Assembly: GCF_024166365.1 (NCBI RefSeq)
Contig: NC_064822.1
Coordinates: 110,542,823 to 110,606,822, forward strand
Reading direction: 5' to 3'
DNA length: 64,000 bases
From: Elephas maximus indicus
Taxonomy: Eukaryota; Chordata; Mammalia; Proboscidea; Elephantidae
Part shown: positions 1-11,565 of the stretch, in pieces
Position numbering within the stretch: position 1 is the first letter of the stretch
Layout of the letters: each line of letters begins with the position of its first letter
Made by a program: the position numbers and the translations under genes
The notes under the pieces: model-generated
The model's input: the letters and a program-made list of their open reading frames with translations, nothing else
Told to the model about the DNA's origin: nothing
Databases searched by the model: none

Positions 1-540
1 ACATATTATTTTTACCCATAATAATAAACCCTGAGTATGAAATTACCTTTAAAATTCAGTGCTAAGAAAATTTTTCTATATTGTAGAGTTTCCAAGAATT
101 AAAAAAAAAAATTAAAATAATATGAAAGAAACTTTTTTGCTCTGGCTGTGCCATATTCAATGGAGAAGGTGTTACAGCTAAATCATAAAAATATTCTATC
201 CAGATGTATTAATTTTCTGCATTCACTGGTTTTGTGTGATATTGTCATCTTTATTTTGCTGATTATATATGATACAGTTTCCTTAGTCATTAAGAGACCA
301 ATAAAATGTTCCACCCAACAACACCTTAATACATATTCTTCTCAAGTGAACACAGGACATTGTCCAGGATAATCAATATGCTAGGACATAAAATCAAAAG
401 AAGAAAACCTGTTGCTGTTGAGTCAATTCCAAGTCATAGTGATGCTGTAGCAATTACAGTCATATAAAGTATGCTGTAAAACACGTGAAGTTAGAAATCA
501 ATAACAACAACAACAACAAAAATTTGGGTAATAAGTGAAT
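1..540. other. AT-rich gene-free stretch
   Basis: No gene is visible here. The sequence is AT-rich. Positions about 405-447 read like the tail of a SINE in minus orientation (gttgctgttgagtcaattcc, then a degraded tcatagtg match). Positions 508-522 are a short caa repeat. The 74-codon reading frame at 148-372 has no recognisable similarity and is probably chance. Confidence 0.5.
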
Positions 541-1600
541 ATGTGGAAGTTAACACACTTCTAAATGAATGGGTCAAATGGTTCCAATTTGGGTGGAGTA
601 GGTCATTGGGTCCCAAATAGGAGTGAATGGGTCAGAGAAATCACAAGGAAAATAAGAAAACACTTTCATATGAATGAAAATAAAGACACAACATACCAAA
701 ACTTATGAGATTGATACTAAATCAGTGCTAAGAGGGAAACCTATAATTGTAAATGCCTGTATTAAAAAAGAACAAACTACAACTCTAGAACCTAAACTCC
801 AAGAATAAGATACTGAAAAAATAAGATAAAAACTAAATCTAAAGCAACCAGAAGAAAGGAAGTAATAAAGATTATATAGGAAATTAATAACATAAAGGAG
901 AGAAATACAATAGAAGTAATCAATGATATCAACAATTGGTTCTTCAAAAAGATTTAAAAAATTGACAAATCTTTTGCAGGTCTGACCAAGAAAAACACAG
1001 AGACAACTCAAATTACTATAATCTGGAATGAAAAAAGAGACATCACTGCCAAGCTTAGAAAAATGAATAAGATTAAAGCAATACTATGAACATCAATATG
1101 CCAACAAATTGGATAACTGAGACAGATTTCTAGAAAGACACAAGCTACTGAAACTGACTCAAGAAGAAATAGAAAATTTGAAAAGACATATAACAAGTAC
1201 AGAGATTGAATCAAGAATATTTTGTTCCCCCCCCCCCCAAAAAAAACCCTGTTGCTGTCAATTTGATTCTAGCTTAGTTTTGCCCCAGATGGCTTTACTG
1301 GTAAATTTTACAAAACATTTAAAGAAGAATTAGTACTAATTGACAAGCTCTTCCAAAAGATAAATAGGAGACACTCCAGACTCATTCTATGAGGCCTGTA
1401 TTACCCTGACACTCAAAGCAGACAAAAATATCACAAAAAAGAAAACTACAAGCCAATATTGCTTATGAATATAGATGCAGAAATACTAGCAAAGTGAATG
1501 CAGCAACATATAAAAAAGATTTAACACCATGAACAAAAAGGATTAATCCTAGGAATGTAAGGTTGTTTTAACATCAGAAAACAAATAATGTAGTTTACTG
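540..1600 (+). mobile_element. Old L1 LINE fragment, ORF2 middle
   Basis: Degraded L1 ORF2 sequence on the plus strand. It carries typical L1 wording such as atgaatgaaaataaagacac, gacaaatcttttgcaggtctgacc and ccagatggctttactggtaa. All reading frames are broken. A truncated minus-strand SINE scrap lies at about 1241-1272 next to a C-run (1228-1240). The L1 breaks off near 1590, where an unrelated segment replaces part of ORF2, and resumes near 2255. This is a fossil LINE with no coding function. Confidence 0.8.
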
Positions 1601-2254
1601 TATGTTGTGAGTATGAAGGAGTTTGGAACTAATCAAAGAAAATGATGTCACCATGAGATAGCAGTGACTCACTACAAGCTGGCTGCCGTGCATCCAAATG
1701 GACTGGAGGGCAACTAGCAAGAACACATCGATGGCTGCATATGTGGAGCAATCCATCACAGCAGGAGGCCTTCCAGAGACAAGTGGCCAAGGGAGCCACC
1801 AGAACAGGAAGAGGCAAAGGAACGCCAGCAAACAGAAAAGGAAAAAAAAGGGATGGTGGGGGGAGGGGTGCTTGGTCTCTGTGCCTAGGCAATCTGCCTC
1901 TGTAGCAAGGTGGGAGTCTCTGGATCAGATTTCAAAGGACAGGAGTAGTTTGGGGTCCTTATAAGTACAGGATTTTACCTTATCTATATCTCGCAGATAT
2001 TGGGTGCTCTTTTGTGGTGTATGTAAAGCCCTACTAAATTCTAGGTAAAAATGTGCTTACTTGGCCTACTTTTAAAGCAATTGGGTGTGTAAACATTTGA
2101 CTTCCATACTGGAGAGCTTTGAGGCCTGACAGGCTCTGGTTTGCCCTTAAGAAGTAAACAACCTGGGACTAATACATAAAGGCCATTTTTTGCTCAGGAT
2201 GTAAAGCTTTCTGTTTTAATTCTTGTATATTGAGGTATCATTCCAGTATATAGA
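1600..2254. repeat. Unassigned segment X, copy 1, inside old L1
   Basis: About 650 bp that is not L1 interrupts the old L1. Its second half, about 1800-2205, recurs at 31390-31775 in the same orientation with clear but imperfect identity; both copies carry cttggtctctgtgcc and gtgtgtaaacatttgac. In both places it is followed directly by the same L1 ORF2/3' sequence. I do not recognise the family. The 88-codon open frame at 1698-1964 lacks known motifs and is not preserved in the second copy. X may be an unclassified repeat or captured unique DNA. Confidence 0.55.
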
Positions 2255-3335
2255 AAATTCCAAGGAACGCATTTAAAAAAGTGTTAGAACTAATGAGTTC
2301 ACCAAGGTTGTCAAATATAAAATCAATATACAAAAATCTACTGTATTTTTATACACTTGAAAAATCGGAAAATAAAATTTAGAGATCAATTTCATTTGCA
2401 ATAGCATCAAAAGAATAAAATGATTAGAAAGAAATTCAACAAAAGAAGTGCAAATTTTGTATTCTCAAAACTATAAAATATTGTTGAAAGGAATTAAAGA
2501 AGATATATAAAAAAAGAGGACAGAAGTCCATGTTAGTGGACAGTACGACTTAACATTGTTAACATGGCAATACTCTCCAAACTGATCTACAGATTCAATG
2601 CAATCCCTACCAGAATCTCAGCTGACTTCTTTGCAGAGATTAACAAATTGTTTCTAAAATTCATATGGAATTTCAAGGGACCCTAGTATAGCCAAAACAC
2701 CCTGAAAGAGAAGAATAAAGTAGGAGGAATCATTCTTCCTAATTTCAAAACTTACCACAATGCAACAGTGATCAGGATAGTGTGGAACTGGTATAAGAAT
2801 AGACATATAGATCAATGGAATAGAACTGAGAGTCCAGAATTAAACCCATACATCTATGGGCCACTTATTTTAGACAAGGGTGCCAAGATTATTCAGGAGT
2901 AAAGAATAATTATTTGGGGGTAGAGAATAGTCTTTTCAATAAATGATACTGGAACAACTGGATATCTACATGCAAAAGAATTAAGTTGGACCCCTTCCTC
3001 ACACCATACATAAAAATTAGCTCAAAAATGGATTACAGACATAAATATAAGAGATAAAACTCTTAGAAAAAACATAGGAGTAAATCTTTGTGATCTTGAA
3101 TTAGGCAAAGTCTTCTTAAATATGACAGCAAAAGCATAAGGGACAAAAGAAAAAGTACATAAATTGGATTTCATCAAAATAAAAACTTTTGTGCTTCAAA
3201 GGACACCATCAAGGAAGTTAAAGAAAAACCCACAGAATGGGATAAAATGTTTACAAATCATAAGTCTGATAAGGAATTTGTATCTATCATATATGTTAGA
3301 AAAAAAAGAAAAAGAAACAACAAAAAACTCTTCCA
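2255..3335 (+). mobile_element. Old L1 LINE fragment, ORF2 3' part
   Basis: This resumes the L1 begun at 540, with typical ORF2 text such as aaaatcaatatacaaaaatc and caatagcatcaaaagaataa. It runs as far as a target-site duplication at 3319-3335, where another element inserted, and continues after 5457. The same L1 segment is present at 31855-32851 and 39645 onward, so the locus is duplicated. Frames are broken throughout. Confidence 0.8.
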
Positions 3336-3472
3336 GGTATCCCAGCCACTTGGGGGACCATCACCAGCGTCCACTGGCTGCTGCCACAGTCCCCAAGGCT
3401 CGGAGGCTTTCTTTGCCCACACAGATGCCTGTCATTCCCAGGCCAGAGTGAGAGGTGCATTTAAGCAGGATA

Positions 3473-4425
3473 TGATGGCTCCAGCAAGTGACCAAAATAT
3501 AGAATCATACAATCTTCTGGTAGATGAAAAAGCAACAGAACTGATATGGAATTCAATAGACTAATATTTAGGGCTCTCCAAGAGTTCAAGGGAAAAGGAA
3601 ACCGAATTATGAAAAGTCTAGAAAAAGTCAGCCAAAATTTAGCCAAAAGTGAGGAAAACTTAGACAAAGCAATAGAATTCAGGAAAATAATACAAGAACA
3701 AAATGTCAAAATAAATAAGCAACTAGAAATCATACGAATATAGCAACCGGATATGGACAGCTCTTTCAGAAATGGACAACCCAATACAAGGTTTAGGAGA
3801 AATTTGAAACAATGGAGGACAGAATCAGGAAGATTGAAGACAAATGCATGAATTCCCCTTTGAGGAAAAATTAGAGAAAAGAATGAAGAAACATAAAGAA
3901 AAGGTAAGAATTACGTGGGACACAATCAAGAGAAAAAAATTTCATGTGATCGGTGTTGCAGAACTGGGAGAAAATGGAAAACATGGAGATTGTTGAAGAT
4001 TTCCTGGCAGAAAACTTCTCAAATATCATGAAAGATAACAAGTTGACCATCAAAGACAGTCAATGAACCCCATATAGAATAGACCCTAAAAGAAAGTCAC
4101 TAAGACATGTCATAATCACAGTTGCCTAAACCAAAGACAGAACCCTGAGAGCAGCTCAAGAAAAACAAAAAAAGGTACTTATAAAGGGGAAACAATAAGA
4201 CCAAGCTCTGATTACTCAGCACAAACTATGCAGGCAAGAAGGCAATGGGATGATATATATAAAACCTTGAAAGAAAAAAACAGCCAACTTAGAATAATAT
4301 ATCCTGCAAAACTCTCTCTCAAATACAATGGTGTAATTAGGACATTTCCAGATAAACAGAAATTAAGGGAATTTGTAAAAACCAATCCAGACTTACAAGA
4401 AATACTAAGGGAGTCCTTTGGTTAG
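3473..4425 (+). pseudogene. Decayed L1 ORF1 (RNA-binding protein)
   Basis: L1 ORF1 encodes the trimeric RNA-binding chaperone of the LINE ribonucleoprotein. This copy starts at an ATG pair (3473-3478; product begins MMAPASDQ). It breaks frame several times and ends at 4425. The C-terminal domain is still readable at 4228-4425, with MQARRQWDDIYKTLKEKN and RIIYPAKLSLKYNG, closely paralleling the intact ORF1 at 33350-34366. The coiled-coil part is visible at 3546-3743 but in a different frame. It is clearly older than the L1 at 32852. Confidence 0.8.
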
Positions 4426-4944
4426 AGAACAAACAACATCAGACAACAGCTGGAGTCGAGGACACAGGACAGCATCAGCCAGATACCTACGTAGGTAAAG
4501 AATGCTCAGTAATAAAACAGCTAAAAGTCTGAAAGCAGGGAAACAGAGACGTCAGTGCATAAATGACGACAATGTGAAAACGATTAAAGGGGAAATGAAT
4601 GGTGTAGGTATAGAACTTTCAAGTGGAGAGGAGGTCAAGTCAATATCAAGTAATAAAAGACTGGTTCAAACTTAGAAAGATAAGGGTAAATTTCAAGTTA
4701 ACCACAAAGCTAAGAAATCTACTCATTAGAATAAAGAAGAAAAACAGAAAGTCTCAGTAAACACAAAATGTATAATATCAAAGAAAAGAAAAATTCACAA
4801 ACAAAAGGAACTCAGCCCAGGAAGGTAAGAAGAACAAAGAAAACATCAGCACCACAAAAAAAAGAGCACAACAATATGACAACAATAAGCTCTACCTATC
4901 GATAATCACACTGAAGTAAATGGCTTAAAGTTTTTTTTTTTTTT

Positions 4945-5440
4945 TAATTAGAAATCATGTCTTTTTAATCACACTCCTATACATACCCTTTTTGTTTTGT
5001 TTTGTAGGGTATAACCAATAGCTGGTAATATGAACTACTGAACTCTCAAACATTCCATTTAATTTTTAAAGGTTAAATTACACCAATGGATTATGGTTAT
5101 AACAAGTGCTGATTTGGTTTTATCTTTCCACTTCTTTCATTTTTCTACCTGATTGCAACTCCGCTCAGAACTAGGAAAGTGACACCCTGGGTGTAAGGAC
5201 AGCACCCTATATGAAGAGGCTGGCATCTGAACTGGCCTGCAGGTATGCTTCAGAACAGTGGCGTCATTAGGGTTGGTGTCACGAGAGCGGTAACTCTTGG
5301 TGTCACCACCCCCCATGGACTGCCTCCCATACGAGATCATACCGAATCCTTAGTAATGTTCATTGTCAATTTTAACCATCGAATATGTGATACCGTTGTA
5401 AATTACTTAAATGTAATATTTCTTAGATTATGTGAATATT
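4945..5440. repeat. Unrecognised ~500-bp segment ending the insertion
   Basis: This begins after a 15-nt T-tract, so read on the minus strand it ends in poly(A), like the 3' end of a retrotransposed transcript. It carries the phrase ggcgtcattagggttggtgt near 5260-5282. I do not recognise it as L1, RTE or SINE. No conserved coding frame is evident. Confidence 0.4.
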
Positions 5441-5457
5441 AACAAAAAACTCTTCCA

Positions 5458-6030
5458 TTTTAATAATGAAAAGACAACTCAAGTAAAAACAATCAGAAAA
5501 AATATAAATCAATGTTTCTCAAAAAAAGATAAACAAATGGTCATTAAACAAATGAAAAGATGATTAAAATCATTAGCTACTAGGAAAATACAAATCAAAG
5601 CCAAAAAACAATAATAGTCAAAAGGTGAAAATAAGCCAACTGTTCATCAGTTGATGAACTGATAAAATGTGGTATATCGATGCAATGGAATATTATTCAG
5701 GAATAAAAAGGAATGAAATGGCAGTACATGCTACAATATGGATGAACCTAGAAGATGTTATGCTAAGTGAAAGAAGTTAGTCACAGAAGACCACATATGT
5801 TATTATTTCATTTATATGAAATATTCCTAATAGGAAAATACATAGAGACTGAAAGTAGACTAGTATCTGTCTACGGCTGGTGAGATCTGTGGGGAAAATG
5901 ACAAGTGATACTAATGCACATGGAAATTTTGAGGTGATGAAAATTTTCTAAGATTAGATTATAGTGATGGTTGCACAACTGTGAATAAGTTAAAATGCAT
6001 ACAGTTTGTGTGCCTTATATCTATATCTCA
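5458..6030 (+). mobile_element. Old L1 3' end
   Basis: This is the L1 interrupted at 3335. Typical L1 3' sequence is present, such as gcaatggaatattattcagg, the ttgcacaactgtgaataa motif and a terminal atatctcaataaaa near 6020-6035. It matches 40040-40790 in the second copy. A SINE entered at this 3' end, with its remains at about 6030-6058 and 14229-14364, and an ERVL then entered the SINE. Confidence 0.8.
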
Positions 6031-6058
6031 ATAAAACCAAAAAACTCATTGCCATCTG

Positions 6059-6614
6059 TGATCCTTAAAGTTGAATGTCAATTTGGCTGGGCCATGAATC
6101 TCAGTGGTTTGAGAGTTATGATGTTGTTTGTCTGTTGTATGATGATATGATCAATTCCATGATGAGATTTGATATAATGTGATCACCTCCATCTTGGGAT
6201 CTGCTGTGAGTAGCTAGTCAGCTGAAAGGGAATGTCCATGGTGGTATGGCCTGGATCGAATACAAGTGGACTTTCTGGCAAGGCTCCTGGGCTTTTGCTC
6301 GCTCTGGATCCTGCTGCTGGCTCCTGTTCATCCGACCTCTGGTTCTTGGGACTTGAGCTCTGCTGTTTTGCCTGGTGATCTTGGGATTTGTTGATCTTTG
6401 CAGCCTGTGAGCAAGAGCCCTGCTGTCTGAGCTGCTGATCTTGGGTTTGCCAGCCCCTGCAGCTACATGAATCAGGAGAAGCCTCTAGTCTGACCCATGG
6501 ACTTAGGACATTCCAGCCTCTAGAATCATGTGAGCCATTTCCTTAATATAAATCTCTCTCTCTATATTTATATGCCTTACTGATTTTGCTTCTCTACAGA
6601 ACCTAGCTAAGACA
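6059..6614 (+). repeat. 5' LTR of the ERVL
   Basis: This matches 13690-14228 over most of its length, sharing gtgagcaagagccctgctgt and ccagcctcta followed by ttccttaatataaatctc. The last phrase contains a TATA-like element. It ends in aagaca at 6614, just before the primer-binding-site-like stretch. Confidence 0.8.
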
Positions 6615-6849
6615 TTTGGTACTGAGAGTGGTCCTAGAGGAACAAAATTGTAAGGATGAGTTTTTCTAAATTGATTCCTAAGTCTGGTTAGTCTTAAAGG
6701 TGTTGATGACTGCTTCCAGTTGTAAAGAGGGCACTGCCAATTCATGGCATGAGGTGGCAATAGAAATATGAAAAATATCACCACCAATAGATCACGTATT
6801 GTTTAAAGGCAAGGCTCAGGTGATTATATGTTTGACACATTCCTACAAT

Positions 6850-8195
6850 GTTGTCATAATGAGGAGGATAAAGAAACTAGTTGATTAGTCCTACTTTTGC
6901 TAAACAAAGTGATGAAAGAAAGAGATGAGCTCAGGGCTTCAGAGTCAAAGCTCAAGCACTGCAAAAATGACTTCAAAGTTTCCACTTGTGCCTTGAAAGA
7001 AAGCCTTATTTCTTGTAGTAACAGAGATGATATTGCAGAAAACACAACCCAGAGTCTTATCGTAAGAGTGGTTGCATTACAATGCCAACTCAATTGCCAA
7101 CCTCAAGAGGTGTCTGAAGTTAAAGTGAGTATTGATTGGGAAGAGATGGGATCCTGAAACTTGGGACGGGGGCATATAGGCAGATAAGCAGGAAGCTGGA
7201 GACACTGAGCCCCTAAATTCCATAGAATTATTCCTGCCAACAGAACCAGCCCTCTCACTCCCATCTGAAGAGATTACTCCAACTTTGTCTGCTAAGCTAC
7301 CCTCCCCAATAGAACCATTAGCTCCTATGTACATCCCCTCCATCTAATGAGATTAACCCAGCTGTGTCTGAAGAGCTTTTGTCTGAGTTATTGCCTGGGA
7401 CATCACTTTGGGCAGATGCCTTACAAGACAATGATGAATGCTCTAAAAACACACCCCCACCACCAATTTTGTCTTCTAGACCTATGACTAGACTTAAGTC
7501 CCAGGGAGCCCCAAAAGGTGAAGTACAAAGTGTGGCCCAGAAGGAGGTACACTACACTCCAAAAGAACTGTTTGAGTTTCCTAATATGTACAGAAACCTG
7601 GGGAATGTGTGAGAATGGCTACTAAGGGTGTGGGATAATGTTGCAAAGAAAATAAAGGTGGATTTGTCTGAATTTATTGATATGTGTCCACAAAGCACAA
7701 ATTCTTCATTCAACGTTTCAGTTCGAGAGGTTAGGAAAAGATCTAGTAGTTTATTTGGTTGATTTGTTGAAGCATGGATTGTGCGGTGGCCTGTACTAAG
7801 TCAAGTTGAAGTACCACACCCACTTTGGTATACTGTAGAAGGTGTTCAATGGCTGAGTGAAATTGGCATGCTAGAGTGGATTTATCAGGTTAGACCCACA
7901 GGTCCACATATGGAGTACCCAGAGGACACAATATTTACTGTAATGGTGAAGAGTAAATTTGTGAAGGGAGCTCCAGCATCCTTGAAGTCCTGGAAGACTG
8001 CTGTGATTGCTATTCTATGTAAATCAGATCTGACAGTGGAAACTGCCCTAACTGAATTAAGACACCTAACTACAATGGGGTTGATTAGGTCCCATGGTGG
8101 TAGGGGCCAAGTGGCAGCACTCAAACGACAAAGACAAGGTAGGTGTGGTTACTGTAATAGCGGATTCAAAGCAGTAATCAGAATTGTCTGACTTG
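6850..8195 (+). other. ERVL gag region, fossil
   Basis: The region between the 5' LTR and the protease. A coiled-coil-like, Lys/Glu-rich stretch lies near 6897-7140. A later stretch (7781-8191) includes PHPLWYTVEGVQWLSEIGM and ends in a short Cys-rich sequence, RCGYCNSG. Position and style fit ERVL gag. It is degraded and is not a host gene. Confidence 0.65.
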
Positions 8196-8479
8196 TATGG
8201 ACTTGTGGCATTGGCTACTTAGTCATGGTGTCCTCAGGAGTGAAATAGGTAGGAAATCTACTGATCTGTACAGGCAGATGAAGTCTAGGTCAAGTGAACA
8301 GCAGTCTAACTCGAATCACTAGAATAGAGAGTCACAGTCCGTCAATTAAACCCCAGACTTGAGAGAGTTTAAAGATCCACAGCCACTTAAATGAAGGGTT
8401 GGCTGGGTCCCCTTGAGGAAGGACCCCAATACACTACCAAAAACTTACCTGTTAATCTTTCTTCCAGCCTTTCCTAAAG

Positions 8480-8785
8480 GGATCTATGCCCTTTTATGAG
8501 AGTGACTGTTCATTTGAGAAATGGAAATAATCAGACCTTTCGGGGATTACTGGATACTGGCTCTGAACTGACACTAATTCCAGGAAACTCAAAACATCAT
8601 TGTGGCCCACCAGTCAGAGTGGGGGCATATGGAGGCCAGGTTATTAATGGAGTCTTAGCTCATGTCCATCTCACAGGTGGTCCAGCCGGTCCCTGAACCC
8701 ATCCTGTAGTGATTTCCCCAGTTTCAGAGTGCATGATTGGAATAGATAGATTCAGCAACCAGCAGAGCCTCCACATTGGATCCCT
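8480..8785 (+). other. ERVL protease and start of pol, fossil
   Basis: A retroviral aspartic protease signature, LLDTGSELTLIPG, is readable at about 8540-8585. The ERVL-like continuation runs up to the RTE insertion at 8786. Pol resumes at 10290. This is a fossil. Confidence 0.75.
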
Positions 8786-8795
8786 GACAAATATC

Positions 8796-10280
8796 GTTGT
8801 TGTTAGGTGCCGTCAAGTCAGTTCTGACTCATAGCAACCCTATGCACAACAGAACAAAACATTGTCTGGTCCTGCACCTTTCTCACAATTGTTGGTATGC
8901 TCGAACCCATTGCTGCAGCCACTGTGTCAATCCAGCTCATTGAGGGTCTTTCTCTTTTTTGCTGACCCTCTACTTTACCAAGAGTGATGTCCTTCTCCAG
9001 GAACTGATACCTCCTGATAATGTGTCTAAAGGATGTGACATGTAGTGTCACCATCCTTGCTTCTAAGGAGCATTCTGGTTGTACTTGTTCCAAGACAGAC
9101 TTCTTCCTTCTCTTGGCAGTCCACGGTATATTCAATACTCTTTGCCAGTGCCCTAATTCAAAGGCTTCAATTCTTCCTTGGTCTTCCTTATTCATTGTCC
9201 AGCTTTCACATGCATATGAGGCAATTGAAAACACCAGAACTTGGGTCAGGCGTACCTTAGTCCTCAGTGTGACATCTTTGTTTTTCAACACTTTAAAAAG
9301 GTCTTTTGCAGCTGATTTGCCCAATTCCATGTGTCTTTTGATTTCTTGACTGCTGCTTTCATGGTGTTGATTGTGGATCCAAGGAAAACGAAATCCTTGA
9401 CAACCTCAGTCTTTTCTCCGTTTATCATGATGTTGCTTATTGGTCCAGTTGTGAGGATTTTTGTTTTCTTTATGTTGAGGTATAATCCATACCGAAGGCT
9501 GTGGTCTCTTTTCTTCATCAGTGCTTCAAGTCCTCTTCACTTTCAGGAAGCAAGGTTGTGTCATCTGCATAACACATGTTGTTAATGAGTTTTCCTCCAA
9601 GTGATGCCCTGTTCTTCTTCATATAGCCCAGCTTCTTGAACTATTTGCTCAGCATACAGATTGAATAGGTATGGTGAAAGGATATAACCCTGATGCACAC
9701 CTTCCCTAATTTCAAGTCACCAAGTGCCCCCTTGTTCTCGTCAAACAACTGCCTCTTGATCCATGTACAGATTCCTCATGAGTACATTTAAGTGTTCTGG
9801 AATTCCCGTTCTCTGCAATGTTATCCATAATTTGTTATGATCCACACAGTTGAATGCCTTAGCATAGTCAGTAAAACAAAAGTAAACATTTTTCTGGTAT
9901 TTGCTTTCAGCCAGGACCCATCTGACATCAATAATGATATCCCTGGTTCCATGACATCTTCTAAATCCGGCTTAAATTTCTGGCAGTTCCCTGTTGATAC
10001 ACTGCTGCAGCTGCTTTTGAGTGATCTTCAGCCAAGTTTTACTTCCATGTGATATTAATGATATTGTTGGATAATTTCCACGTTCAGTTAAATCACCTTT
10101 CTTGGGAATAGGGATAAATATGGATCTTTTCTAGTCCGTTGGCCAGGTAGCTGTCTTCCAAATTTCTTGGCATAGACGAGTGAGCACTTCCAGCACTGCA
10201 TCTTTTTGTCGAAACATCTCAGTTGGTATTCTGTCAATTCCCAGAGCCTTGTTTTTTGCCAATGCCTTCAGTGCAGCTTG
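8796..10280 (-). mobile_element. RTE LINE copy, minus strand, inside the ERVL
   Basis: An RTE-clade LINE, 5'-truncated, reading right to left. Its 3' end is at 8796 (minus strand ...cctaacaacaac). A reverse transcriptase region follows, with readable fragments such as MNKEDQGRIEAFELGHWQRV, then further RT sequence to about 10280. The 9-bp flanks gacaaatat (8786-8794) and gacaaatgt (10281-10289) look like a target-site duplication with one mismatch. Frames are interrupted, so it is inactive. It lies head to head with a second RTE copy, separated by about 140 bp of ERVL pol. Confidence 0.85.
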
Positions 10281-10289
10281 GACAAATGT

Positions 10290-10431
10290 AGTAAGGCTTA
10301 TTATGGTAGGAAAAAACCAAGTGGAAGCCATTAGAATTGCCCCTACCTAGGAGAATAGCCAACCAAAAGGAATACCACATTGCTGGAGAGACTGCAGAGA
10401 TCGATGCCACCATCAAGGATTTGAAGTATGT
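10290..10431 (+). other. ERVL pol sliver between two RTE insertions
   Basis: About 140 bp of ERVL polymerase sequence, with the RT N-terminal region wording for atcgatgccaccatcaagga, is stranded between two oppositely oriented RTE copies. It shows that both are separate insertions into the same provirus. This is a fossil. Confidence 0.7.
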
Positions 10432-10442
10432 AAGGGTGGCGA

Positions 10443-11554
10443 GAATACCAGAAGGATGTTTACCTGTGTTTTATTGAGCATGCAAAAGCATTCAACTGTG
10501 TGGATCATAACAAATTATGTATAACATTGCAAAGAATGGGAATTCCAGAACACTTAATTGTGCTCATGAGGAACCTTTACATAGATCAAGAGGCAGTTGT
10601 TTGGACAGAACAAGGGGATACTGATTGGTTTAAAGTCAGGAAAGACATGCGTCAGGGTTGCATTCTTTCACCATACCTATTCAATCTGTATGCTGAACAA
10701 ATAATCCGAGAAGCTGGAATATATGAAGAAGAACGGGGCATCAGGATTGGAGGAAGACACATTAACAACCTGCATTATTCAGATGACACAACCTTGCTTG
10801 CTGAAAGTGAAGAGGACTTGAAGCACTTACTAATGAAGATCAAAGACCACAGCTTTCAGTATGGATTATACCTCAACATAAAGAAAACAAAAATCCTCAC
10901 AAACTGGACAATGAGCAACATCATGATAAACAGAAAAGTTTGAAGTTGTCAAGGATTTCATTTTACTTGAATCCACAATCAACAGTGATGGAAGCAGCAG
11001 TCAAGAAATCAAAAGATGCATTGCATTGGGTAAATCTGCTGCAAAAGACCTCTTTAAAGTGTTGAAAAACAAAGATGTCACCTTGAAGACTAAGGTGCGT
11101 CTGACCCAAGCCATGGCATTTTCAATTGCATCATATGCATGTGAAAGCTGGACAATGAATAAGGAAGACCAAAGAAAACTTGATGCCTTTGAACTGTGGT
11201 GTTGGCAAAGAATATTGAATATACCGTGGACTGCCAAGAGAACAAACAAATCCATCTTGGAAGAAGTATGACCAGAATGCTCCTTAGAAGCAAGGATGGT
11301 GAGACTGTGTCTTACATACTTTGGACATGTTGTCAGGAGGGATCAGTCCCTGGAGAAGGATATCATGCTTGGCAGAGTGCAGGGTCAGCGGAAAAGAGGA
11401 AGGCCCTTGATGAGGTGGATTGACACAGTGGCTGCAACAATAAACTCAAGCATAACGATTGTAAGGATGGCTCAGAACTGGGCAGCATTTCATTCTGTTG
11501 TGCATAGGGTCACTATGAGTCGGAACTGACTCGAGGGCAGCTAACAACAACAAC
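10443..11554 (+). mobile_element. RTE LINE copy, plus strand, inside the ERVL
   Basis: A 5'-truncated RTE with a perfect 11-bp target-site duplication, aagggtggcga, at 10432-10442 and 11555-11565. The reverse transcriptase core is open for 148 codons from the in-frame ATG at 10500. It contains the RQGCILSPYLFNLY motif and an RT active-site box reading HYSDDTTLLAES, where a YADD form is usual in RTE. The C-terminal part continues in other frames to the tail ctaacaacaacaacaag. It is inactive because of truncation and frameshifts. Its tail closely resembles the tails of the SINEs in this window. Confidence 0.88.
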
Positions 11555-11565
11555 AAGGGTGGCGA

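Larger units (their letters stand above)
3336..5440 (+). mobile_element. L1/HAL1-like insertion with 17-bp target duplication
   Basis: This insertion is bounded by a perfect 17-bp direct repeat (aacaaaaaactcttcca) at 3319-3335 and 5441-5457. The paralogous site near 40040 lacks it. From 3336 to about 4930 it reads as the 5' half of an L1: a short leader, a decayed ORF1, a roughly 450-bp spacer, and only the first ~20 codons of ORF2. Then comes a T-tract (4930-4944) and about 500 bp of unrecognised sequence. An ORF1 with no ORF2 body resembles half-L1 (HAL1) architecture, but a composite or internally deleted L1 is equally possible. Confidence 0.7.

Noticed and set aside
703-1214. Minus-strand hydrophobic frames that look like membrane proteins
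   Set aside because: They are antisense translations of A-rich L1 ORF2; such Leu/Phe/Ser-rich shadows recur wherever L1 is present.
1698-1964. An 88-codon frame in segment X
   Set aside because: No domain, no conserved frame in the paralogous copy at 31390-31775.
7781-8191. A 136-codon open frame that could look like a host gene
   Set aside because: It lies between ERVL LTRs in the gag position, followed by a retroviral protease signature, so it belongs to the fossil ERVL.
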